From Bugula neritina (lineage: Eukaryota; Bryozoa; Gymnolaemata; Cheilostomatida; Bugulidae): 64,000 nt of DNA. The notes beneath the pieces are model-generated. The model ran no database searches. It was not told where the DNA came from and saw only the letters and a program-made list of their open reading frames with translations. Positions 48,278-59,999 of this stretch are shown one piece after another; the stretch's first letter is position 1, and each line of letters opens with the position of its first letter. The stretch spans positions 1,038,501-1,102,500 of the forward strand of contig OZ037769.1 of NCBI GenBank assembly GCA_964035545.1. Reading direction: 5' to 3'. Position numbers and translations under genes: made by a program.

Positions 48278-50522
48278 ATGTGGAGAAAAATTTCTATAAC
48301 TAAAGCTGATATTGACCTAAAACCTTTATTAACTTGTGGTCAATCTTTTACCTGGAAAGAAACAAGCCCGAATATTTGGTCAAATGTGATTGGAAATGTT
48401 GTATTTTCTCTCAGTCAGTCAGAAAATGCTTTACTGTGGTGCACGCCTTGTCGAGATCAAAATGAAATTAAAAGTATTCCACAACTACCTTCGATAACTC
48501 GTGATTATAGTCATACTCATAATGATAATGATAAGGATGACAACCCTGGCGAAGACGGTTCGAGTCTCAGTCTGGGTGCGAATCATATTCACAATTGTAA
48601 TAGTAATGATGGTCATCGTCACAATGACAAGGATGATACTGTGCTTGTTTCTAAATACCCTTTCTCTGAAAGTAAATCACACAGTAAAAATCTTGTTTCC
48701 AGTAAGTCTGAGACTCTCACTGATCCTGGTTGTAATCTATCTGCTCCGCCTAAGACTAAAGAAAGCCATAATAGATGCCGGAACAGACAAAACAGCAGTG
48801 ATCTTCTGTCTAGCTGTAAAAGAAAGACTACCAAAATGACAGCACTGTCAAGTGATTTAGATTCTGAACCTGATTATGACAACGCAAAGAAATTGAAAAC
48901 TGAAAGTGAACCATCTGGTCACTATTATTGCGTAGAAGATGATAAAATTTATGAGCAAAAACTAGTTGATTATTTTCAACTTGGCGTCGATCTTTCAGCT
49001 CTTTACAAACAATGGTCTTCAGCTGATAAACACTTTCAACTCATATCTGACAGATTTCCTGGCATTCGAATAATGCGACAAGATCCTACTGAAAATTTAT
49101 TTGCTTTCATTTGTTCATCAAACAATCACGTGTCTCGAATCAGTGGAATGGTAAACAAGCTGTCACAGAACTATGGCACTAAGCTAGGTACTGTTGATGG
49201 CACTGATTTATACAGCTTTCCAACTGCAGACAAACTTACTGGCTCTAAAGTTGAGAGTCATCTAAGAGAGCTTGGCTTTGGTTATAGGTATATATTTTGT
49301 ATCTAAACTGATATTATATTTTTGAATATTGTGCATGTGTGTTTTAGCTATAAAGTGATGCTATCTGATTGATTGAGCATACATTCAGGTATTTGTACGT
49401 GGTTCATTTCATGATTTCAAAAATCTTTGTTCAGCTAGCTTCTAGAGGTTATTGTAAAGTTTTTATAAGATGCTGTGTTTCCTGTTGACTACATATCAAT
49501 CGGTAATTAACAGCTTTATAACTAAAGGCCTTTTCTCACCTAGTTGAAACTTCTCTGTACTTTTCTCTATTAGTATTTTATGTCTGGCCTCCATATTTGA
49601 ACTTTGTAGAGCTAAGTATATAGTAGGAACAGCGAAAGTACTTCACAAGGAAAGACCAGAAGGATTTCTCAATAGCCTTAGAGACCGACCCTATGAAGAG
49701 TGCATAACTGAGCTAACAAAGTTCCTAGGAGTTGGACGAAAGGTAACTTTTGATCTCAGTCTTATTGTTTATCTTTAATGTGCATTTTTCCTCTTCTTGG
49801 CTATCTAGAAGTCTGCCATACTATATATCTGTATACCATTGATGTCTTGATGTGTATTAACAGGTGGCTGACTGTGTGGCATTGATGTCTCTAGATAAAT
49901 CACAAGTAGTCCCCGTCGATACTCATGTTCTGCAGATTGCTATTAGAGATTATTCTATACCTGGTAATGTATTCTATAGATTGCTATTAGATATTATTGT
50001 ATACTGGGTAAGATTGTATTTCTAGATTTTTTATTAGTAGATATATGTTTTATAGATAATTTTGAATTATTTTTATGCAGTGCTTAAGATGATGTTTTTA
50101 AATTGATATAATGAAATATCGGTGTAGTATATTATTTGTTTGTCATTATTTAGAATACAGTCTAACTCATTGCAAACTGTCATTTCTTGTTTTAATCATT
50201 TCTTTAGACTCTGTTTAAGTGTTGAAATAAACCCAAAAGTCTTCACTCAAATATAAACATTCTAGCTAGTGCTAGTGATTATCTTCTCTTTGTGACTGGA
50301 TATTTCCTTGTAGGTGTGACTAAGAACACTCGATCTCTAACTCCAGCTCTACATGATAAGATTGGTAAATACTTCATTGACCTCTACGGTGATCACGCCG
50401 GCTGGGCACACACTGTGCTATTTGCAGCTGACTTGAAGAGGTTTAGTGATCATAAACCAGTCGGTAAGAAGACTCCGCCTGCACCCAAGAAGAAACAGAA
50501 ATCTGCTAAAAGTGTTAAATAA
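48278..50522 (+). CDS. OGG1: 8-oxoguanine DNA glycosylase/lyase with a long insert, 483 residues
   Basis: OGG1 excises 8-oxoguanine opposite cytosine in base excision repair. Four exons join in phase: 48278-49287, 49610-49742, 49864-49963, 50314-50522 (TAA). The N-terminal domain starts with TCGQSFTW (Gly42 region of human OGG1). [27 protein letters not shown] (Asn149 and Arg154 equivalents) and GFGYRAKY (Tyr203-Arg204) follow. The helix-hairpin-helix is [11 protein letters not shown] with catalytic Lys249, then VVPVDTH with catalytic Asp268 and His270, and VLFAADLK with Phe319. Everything needed for activity is there. Human OGG1 has 345 residues; the excess is an insert of about 130-150 residues (roughly residues 70-225) plus a basic tail ([12 protein letters not shown]) that resembles a nuclear localisation signal. 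Confidence 0.97.
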
Positions 50523-50523
50523 A
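50518..50523 (+). promoter_or_regulatory. AATAAA overlapping the OGG1 stop codon
   Basis: The hexamer spans the TAA stop at 50520-50522. No other perfect AATAAA follows closely, so it may be the working signal and give a very short 3' UTR. Confidence 0.35.
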
Positions 50524-52996
50524 TAATGAAATTTGCAATTACTTGTTTTATTATAGCACTTTGAAATGTTCTTTCTATTATTTTAACTAAAAGCTGTTTT
50601 TAAACCATCTTTTTGCTATTGCCCACAAAATCTCACCGTGTTGCATGCTATGCATGGATAATAGTTTATTATTGTTTATTGTAATTTAGAGTTATCTTAT
50701 TTTTGAAATCTGACCTTTCACATTGAAATATATACATGTACATAATATAATGCTGTGAGTCATTGTTTTGAGTTAGTAAGTACACCCTCACTCTGCAACT
50801 GGTAGCCTTCTAACATTACTTGGTCTCTGGCGGGTAACATACTTGCTCACTTCAGAGCCTGAGTTCCTGCAAGTATAATAGTACAAAAGGTTGTCTACTC
50901 CCTAAAGAATAGAGGCCATCTTGTATAGCATCTATTATCATATCAACAGGTAATGACTGTACGGCATCTTACACTAATAAGCATTTCTTCAAGTCAATCT
51001 TCATAATTCTCCAAACATCTAAAAATCACAATTAGTTTTCCAATAACTAAGTATTCCGGATGAAACAGTAAAAGAGTCAGTAGAATACCAGTAGAGCAGG
51101 CAAGTAATGAGAGACGGGAAACAGTCTATGCCTGTTTATTGATTCCCACTGAGAATACTAATCTCAAAGTGCATGTGATAGCCTCTAGTTTAGTGCAAAT
51201 AAAACTTTTTAATGGGCTTTTCAAACTCCCCCCCCAACTGTTGAGGTATAAAAAGGACTTGATTAATTGCTACTTTAGATTGAAATTAAGAATCTGTTTG
51301 TATCTTTATGACATTATTTCTGGGATAAGTTTAGCCAACATAATGCTGTGCTATACACAGTTTAGTTGCGACTTGCACATTCAGTAACTTGTTTAACCAA
51401 AATTTGAACCTAGCAAAAAAATTGGAACATATTTTGTCAGCCCCAACCTAAGGTATAATCATGGTAGTGGCCCACAGGCAATGTATAAAAATAGTAACAC
51501 ATCCATTGAAACAGGACTATAAGCACATAATTCATATGCTAACAGAAAATAGTGTTGAAATGTTTACAGAATAATAATAGAAGTGGGTAGTGTAAACTCT
51601 TGAGGTGCGCAAGAGGAATGTCAGGTGATCGGAAAGTGTTTGATGTTGGAGATAATGTTTACTAAAATGTTAAGACTGCTGCCCGGCAGCATAGAGCTGC
51701 ATATACTGTTGCAGCAGCAAGAAATAAAAACATATTAAAGCAGTCTATGGTTTTGCTTTGGATGCTTTGTGGAACATTGGAGAATCCGAATTGATCAAAG
51801 TTTTACAGGTGCGTATAATATATAAGGTAATATAATAATATATAAAGTAATATATATATATATATACATATTAACTATAAAGGACTGTCAAATAGTAAAT
51901 ACTTGGTTTATAGCATCTTTCAATTAATATTGTAAATTCTGATGTCTTCATATTATTTTGAAATCTTTGTAACATATTAAGAGTGCATCTTCATTTCTAA
52001 AAATGTAGTGGCTGTACTTAGAATGCTTTGCACTTGGTTATAGAAAATGCAGGCAACACTTGACCCATAATGCACTTGCTGACAGCAAATATACCTGACT
52101 ACCTGCATACCTGTACATGATGACCTAACCGAAGCCTTCATGCAGCAGCTCTTTGCATGCAGAGTACTGAATGTCTTCGGTGTGAATAAAATTGAATTTT
52201 TTATGAGAAATAGCTATTTTTTGTAAATTTTTAAAAAAAGCTAGCTGTGATAGTAAATTGATAGAAGGCTGCTTTGTTATCACATTGACTCGCTGCCGCT
52301 GAAAACCCAGACATACGCCTACAACTCTCACCTCTGTTACATTGCGTATTGTTACTCATATCAATGTACATGTTTATTAATATTATTAGGCAAATCCCTT
52401 TGACCTGCTGAGGTTGGAGCTGCCAATTGCTAATAACGCTGCCTGCTGCAGAGTTAAGTGGCTGAGTGTTTATGACACAATGGCCAGATATCTTATCTTT
52501 CTAGACTGTGAATAGACTACCTGCATACTACTATATAAGTTATATTTATTACCTGCATACAACTATATAAGTTATATTTATTACCTGCACACTACTATTT
52601 TATAAGCTATAAATATAACTATATAGGTACAAGATTGGCCAGTTATTAAGAAGTTGCTGAAGTGTATTTCTCTTCCTTGCTGATTCGAAATACACAAGAC
52701 ATTTTGAGTTAGAGTGCAGTGACAGACCTTTACCTGTATATTTTTTCCAAGGCAAGATATTTTTATATATATAATCTATAAGTAACATTACATAATATGA
52801 AGGAATAATAAATATTACATAGTTTTATTATTTGTTTTATTTTCTAAATGCTAAAAACTAAGAGTTGCAGAATTAAATAAATTACAGAAGTTTTACAAAA
52901 AATTTGCAGGTTATATTTTATTTTCTTCCTACTTGGATTTTGTAGAATACTTAACCAATACATTTCTCTGCACTAATACACCCGAGAAATGGGGTA

Positions 52997-53130
52997 AGTG
53001 TTTATATTTATATAATGTGTGTGTGTGCGTGTGTGCGTGTGTGCGTGTGTGCGTGTGTGCGTGTGTGCGTGTGTGCGTGTGTGCGTGTGTGCGTGTGTGC
53101 GTGTGTGCGTGTGTGCGTGTGTGCGTGTGC
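52997..53130. repeat. (GTGTGTGC)n octanucleotide microsatellite, about 15 copies
   Basis: Regular GTGTGTGC units form alternating purine-pyrimidine DNA. Open frames on both strands reading Cys/Val or Thr/His repeats are artefacts. Confidence 0.97.
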
Positions 53131-54277
53131 GCGAGTGTTTAAATACTATATATATGTTTATAACTTTTGCTAAAATTTTGTTGAACACTCAATCTTTATT
53201 GTACGTAACAGTTTACAAGACTTATATAAAATCTATCTATTTCAAAGATTTTACAAACATATTTAATATTAAGATGATGGCTTTAATGTAAAAATATAAA
53301 CAAGTGTATTAATTGTATTTTAAAAATTAAATGCAGATATTTGACATGTAGAAGTTATATACTTTTACAACTGCTGCTATAGCGTAGAAATTAATATCCA
53401 CATAGATATGAATATTATACTATATTTAGTTTGATTTCACAATATAGACGCATCTACTTATAAAATATATTGGAGTTACTACACCTTGCATAGTGAGACA
53501 TTGTTCTGTCTAACATTGAATTACAAGAAATTCTGTGAAAACACTGTTACACTGATTTTGATTAGGTGAAATGGCTAAAAAGTCTGTTAGTAATTTGTTT
53601 GTATATAAAATCATAAGCTGTAAAATTGTTTGAAAAGAAGTAAAAAGACAAACAATATTTCGATTATCTTAATTAAAATTTGTAAAAGGCAGCAGCAAGT
53701 GTAGCACTGGAAATACAGTTGGACGTTTAAAACTATTAAAATTAAAAAATGTGTTTGATATTAGATATTTTTATACGATTTATACACAAATATTACTTTT
53801 AACAATGAAGTAAGTAAAATAAAATGCTTACTTCTTTAAAATATCAGGTTTTGTGATTCACTGATGTAAAGATAAAAGTATATTATTTTCAACTTTCTCA
53901 AAACTCCTCCAAAATTTCCTTGTTGTCTTCTCCTGCCATTAGTGTTAATTGCAACATATTTATATACCAAAAGTGCCATTGTATTATATTTAGTAGCAAA
54001 TCTATTAAATGCAATAAATTTAATTTTCCATTTAAAAAGGTGTTAAGTGAATTTGAGTTCAAGTGAAGTGCAACCATGTCAATCAGCATTAATTATCTTA
54101 CATTCTACGTCAGCGTAATTATATTATAGAATTATTGAGAATCAATACAAATCTTCGTTATTACATTTTATTAATGCAACTCCTACACATGGGTTGACTG
54201 CCATTATCATACATTGCAGTCTGCACTTGCATGCCTTACATTCCTTCATGGCTTACTAAATCATGTGAGTGGATAAT

Positions 54278-54340
54278 ATTATGTAATATAATATAATATA
54301 ATATAATGTAATATAATATAATATAATATAATATAATATA

Positions 54341-54412
<72 letters not shown>
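54278..54412. repeat. AT microsatellite: (TAATA)n then (AT)n
   Basis: About 65 bp of TAATATAATA units pass into an uninterrupted (AT)n run of about 65 bases. Confidence 0.97.
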
Positions 54413-54417
<5 letters not shown>

Positions 54418-55456
54418 AAATGAGTGTTTATAAAACGTTACTATATATATAATAGGTCTAAAATATTTATAAAGATATGACTTGTAGTGTGTTGTTTTGA
54501 TTTTGTATTTTACCAACAATCCATGCATTAAAATCAAACAGATTTGTCACTTTATTTTGTAAGAAACTAAATTTTACAACAATATATTTTTCTACATGCT
54601 TTAAAATAATAAAGTTTGTATTAAATATAATAGTTGGTAACTTTATTAAAATGCTAATAAATTTTGGTTTTAGAAGCAAAAAATGTTGCATGTTAAAAAA
54701 AAGCAGTTGGAAAATGTTTCGTAGCAAAAACAATAAAAGCCTAATCTCATTTGCACGTTTCAATGATGATTGTGAGATGAATCATGTTTATTACTAAAAT
54801 ATTTTTATGTTGCATATCTAGTAACAACAAAAGCAGCATATTCAAGTTAAATTTGTACATTGTTTACGTATACCATATTTACAGTAATAATATATCAGTT
54901 ATACAAGTTGAATGTTATATAACATTGTTGGCATTGTGTTCATATAATTCACAATTCCACCTTGTGGCACTTGTCACCTTATGGGAACATGTTATCACGT
55001 CTCATGTCAACCAAATGGGATATGTGAATAGCATGCATGCATGTTCAACATAAAAGAATGAAACATTTGGTAACCTATTTCTATTGTTATTACTTTCATT
55101 TATATTATTGTTAATCACAGTATTTAAAACATTTGAGATTAACAAAGTGCGTGACATTTACAATACATACTTTATTCTCTCAACAGCTGTACCCACCACT
55201 AGCCTTATCCTTTCTGCTGCCTCTGTAGCTGACCCTTCTGCTCTCTCTGTTTGTTTATTGTTTTACATGTTTTCACCGATGCTGACATTTAATGATGGAG
55301 TGTTATGTTTTAGCTGTGTTTAACAGTCATAGATAGCTACAACATATGTATCAAATACAGCTAGTTATACGCAGTATCTGGTATATGATACAGTAATAAT
55401 ATTAGCAGTTTTACATGATATGTTATAATAATATAGTAGTATACTGTGTGTTGCAG

Positions 55457-55531
55457 GCAAGCCTACGGAATCCAAAGAGGCCGAACTAGAAATATATTTG
55501 CTGCCAGAAGAAAAAATGAGACAAATGAAAG
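55457..55531 (+). other. Possible upstream exon of the KCNK gene
   Basis: A 75-base segment is bounded by GTTGCAG and GTAAAT. It is open in a frame (QAYGIQRGRT...) whose phase joins correctly to the exon starting at 56492, directly before Met of the channel. A second frame is open too but would be out of phase. It may extend the N-terminus or be 5' UTR. Confidence 0.4.
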
Positions 55532-56492
55532 GTAAATTATGCTGCCAAAATATTTTCTAAGCTTTTTTATCTCCACTTGCAGGAGTTTGTTTCATAAACA
55601 AACATATTTAATAAAAATGGAAACATAGCAATGTTATAACTTGAACATTTAAAAAGGCATTGTAATAAATTAAACAGAATTAAGTTGAGACTCATTGGTT
55701 ACATGTAAACTTTCAGTTTAAAGCGTTGACATTAATAAATAATTCACATAACTTTTACAGGGACTCAATTTATTTGCTTTATGAGTATAACATACAGATA
55801 GGCCTTACTACAGCAACTGGTACATGAGCATTAGTATAGCAGCATGCCAACACACGTCATATTATATAGCTTCTCAATACAAGTGTTCTGTCAGCCTAGA
55901 GATTATAAGTTAAATGCCCAGCTGCATACAAGCGATGCCTCAGCAGCGAGTAACTGGAGTTATACAGTATATTATTCTAAAGGCAGATCATTTAGTAGAG
56001 ACTAATTGTGTGTCTAATGTACAAAGCAATATAGATGACTATAAAGTAAGAATTGCTGACTCAAAGACTGCAATAGGCAGCATGAGGCAAGCCTAGTACA
56101 GTGGTGTCATTCGTATTCAGTCTGTTACTAACTGAAGGAGAGCTATGAAGTAGGCTAATTGTTTACTTATCTTTAATTTATTCACATCTCTTATGGAGAG
56201 AAGGTTGAGATAAAATCAATTACTCAGGTGTCTAACACAGGTAGAGATAACTTACTATATTTCAATCTATAATTTATAAAAAGAACAAAATACTAAAAAC
56301 ATGTCATGGCTGGTTAATATTTTTAATATTTGATGAGCCAAAGCTATGGTCTCTTGAGACCGTAGGAGGCCATACGACTATGAGACAAAACAAAAAGAAT
56401 ATTCAGTTGAAATTTATTCATATTGCTCTTCAGTTTATGCTTTTGCAGTCTTCAGTCAAATGAATTCTCATATTAAATATCTTCCTTGTAGT

Positions 56493-59400
56493 ATGGAAAG
56501 AGTTAGTACTTCAGAAAGACGGTGCACACCAACTAAATGCCGAAGTTGCTGCAAGTCATTTGCTGCGTTCCTATTTTCTACACTTGGTCTGGTGATAATG
56601 GTGGCTGCTTACTCGGTGCTGGGTGGAATGCTGTTTCAGAAGATTGAGCAGCAGTTGGAAAACGATACAATAAAAGATGCCAGGATATTAGTTAAAGAGC
56701 AAACAGACAGACGTGTAGCACAACTATGGGACTTGACTTACCGACTCAACATCCTGTATCCCGAGAACTGGACCATCGAGGCAACACAAATCTTAACCGA
56801 ATATCAGGTAAAACATTCTCAAGTGTAAATCAACTAAACCATATTTTAGCAAGGAGCCCACAAACATTATTTGCTGTTAAATAAGTTTGCATCAATGACG
56901 TTAACATTTTCAAAACTGTTATTTTCTTTTGAATTTTGTTTCAATTTGAAAAGGAACTGCTGCAGTAAGGACTTTTTGGTGGAATCTTCCAGAAACAAAA
57001 TAGTTTCTTTATTATAGCTTTACGATAATAGATATATTATAATAGTTGACTGAAGTATGAAAGTTCATTCACACAGAGCATTCAATTAGCTTTAAATGTG
57101 TGCATGTATAATCACCTGTTACTTTATAAGTCTAAATTTTATTTTGAATCAAGGATATATGGTTTTACTGTGAATAACTGTTCAACTTTAAATTTAGATC
57201 TTCAAAACATTTTATTTGCATTCAACATTAAAAGCAAAATATATTGAATAATAGTTCTAAAAATTCCTGAATAAGAGCTAGTCTATAATGCAAGCACATG
57301 AATAGGCAAAGACTATAAATTTTTTGTATTTGATAAATATAACTGACTATATAATGTTTTCAGTAACTGCAGCCTGCCCATGCAGGATTTTTGCCACTTG
57401 GGTAAGAATTGGATTTGTTATACAATTATTACAGAAAAAGAAGTAGAATATAGTATAATAATATATACAATATGATACAACATAATATAATAATATACAA
57501 TAAACTATAATCTTTCATTTAATATAATGTAATATGCTTTGAAATAGTAATGCTCCAGTATCAGCAAAAGTATAATATACCTTTGATGCAACTTTCATGC
57601 TTGGCAATTAAAGATACCCTCGTATGTTGGCTAAAATTCCTAACAGATGTGTCCTGCACTTATTGTCCCAGGAGAAAGTATATCTAAACTAAAAGAACTG
57701 CTGGTAACACTAGTATCAAAGGGTCAGAGTTTTATACACCTAACACTACTTTTGTAGCAGCTTTGCTTACACTTTTTTTATACTTTTGAGTAATTGCTAA
57801 AGTTACCCTCATGTTTTGGAAGAAAATTTCTGAAATTTTTCCTATAAATTAATATTGTTTTATGACCAACAAAATAAAGTACGCCTATAAAAACTATTTT
57901 TGTAAAAAATGTTCCTATAATTTTTACGTTTGAGTAATTACTTACTAAACTAACCATCATTTGATTAAATTTTTTAAATTTTTCTACCAATTAACCTTTG
58001 TTTTGTGACCAACAAAGCCATCAAACTATTGGCAAGATTACTACTTATTAAACTATGCAATAACCATCTACTTACCACCATAATCGACTCCAAGTAGTTT
58101 ATTTTCCAATTCTTATAGCTTTATCTATGCAAATCGTTTGGTATTTTAAAAACAGAACAATATATAGATTAAGCTCCACTTAAACTATATATACTAAACT
58201 CAGCCCACATCAACAATTAAATCTGTAGAATAAGGAGAGGTAAAAGGAAATGTAGAACTAATGTCTGAGAAACTCTCCCTAACAATGCAATTTTGATTGT
58301 AGAACTTTTTAGAAATTTTAGAAACTATTGCGTTTGCTGTTATTCAACAAACCCAATTAATCAATTATATTTTCATATAATATTTATTTATTACAACCAC
58401 TAAGTACATAAAGGTATACATGTATATACATGTATGTACCAGTATATACATGTATATATATAGGTATGTAGATTGCATGTACATGTATGTAAAGGTATAT
58501 ACAAGTATATATACAGGTATATACAGGTATATGGAGGTATGTATATGTACGTAAAGCAGTGTACAGCGGCAGCGATGCAAGAGATTAAGGTGTAGTTTTG
58601 AATACCTGAGGGTAGAATAGCTGCCAGTTGAAAGGGAACGGGAAAGCGCTAATGGTACTGATATGCGTTGATCAGATGATACGGTTTAGAAACAATTCAC
58701 AGATAATTACTTCCAGTTAACTACATTACTTTTTGCCAAAGTGACTTGAAATTACTTCTTACCAAAGTGATTTGGAATTATTTGTTACCAAAGTGACTTG
58801 AAATTACTTGTTACCAAAGTGACTTGGAATCACTTAATTGTTACCAAAGTGACTTGGAATTACTTGTTACCAAAGTGATTTGGAATCACTTGTTACCAAA
58901 GTGACTTGGAATCACTTGTTACCAAAGTGACTTGGAATTTTCAAGTTTTTTTTTCATAACAATTCCGTTGGTTTAGTTTCCCCAATAATAAGCTGATGTA
59001 TTATGTAAAGGTAGTTTGGCTAGTGTGAAATGTATGAACATTTTGTTAATATTTCATTTAAATGACTTCATTTGATTATTACATTGCCACACTACATCAA
59101 CACATTACATTATTATATATTTAATTTTTAGATTAAATTACCAAATTACACTACCACATTACATTACCACATTGCACCAACACGCTAAATTCCGTCTTAG
59201 ACTATCTGAATAAGGACCAATGTACTTTTTCATTTCAAACAACCACCTGCCCTTCAGGTCATCTAGCTGTATGCAGAAGTTAGATGACATGTCACGCTGT
59301 ATTAATATATGATGTTCACATCACTCAAGAGTATGGGCTGGTAGAATATCATGATCATTGATAAATTATTAAAAACTTGTAAATACACAGGATTCTTGAT

Positions 59401-59954
59401 GAATCAGATGTATGAGATCACATGACTTAGTTTATGTGTTTACAAACAGTGCACATCATACAGCATATGTACTTAATCATCTGTTTAATATGTACTTACT
59501 CATCTGTTTAATATGTACTTACTCATCTGTTTAATATGTACTTACTCATGAGATATGCTACTTTCTGCAGTATCTTCTACTTACTTCTGTCTGGTGAATG
59601 CACGACTTTTACTATAAGCAGCATTTAGTTACCTGAGGTTAACTTCTTAAAATCTCTTACAGTCAGTGTTTTATGTGGCAAATTTACTTTTCATTTTAAT
59701 TGAAATTTGAAAAAAATTATAATTAGTTGAAACTTGATTTCCTTAGATAAATTATTTTACAGCATTAGTATATTTTATTATATATTTTATGTTGTATGGC
59801 ATAATACCATATTATATAATATGTGTTAGTGTGTGAAATTAGATAACTGAAAACTTTTCAACATGTTTTATATTTTGATTGCAAATTTTACCACAAACCC
59901 ACAAAATTACTTCTAAACTGTTTATTCAAGAAAAAGCCAAAAAACACACACACA

Positions 59955-59999
<45 letters not shown>

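Larger units (their letters stand above)
50524..55456. other. Intergenic region between OGG1 and KCNK
   Basis: I see no convincing gene. It contains a short TA-rich run (51820-51870), the octanucleotide array at 52997-53130 and the AT array at 54278-54412. Untranslated first exons of the channel gene could lie here. Confidence 0.5.

Noticed and set aside
48501-48839. Plus and minus alternative frames inside OGG1 exon 1
   Set aside because: Shadows of the OGG1 insert; only the OGG1 frame continues into conserved catalytic sequence.
52933-53142. Frame starting [21 protein letters not shown] before the GTGTGTGC array
   Set aside because: A possible acceptor (TTTTGTAG) and donor (GGGTAAGT) exist, but the rest of the frame is microsatellite and the short N-terminal piece matches nothing I know.
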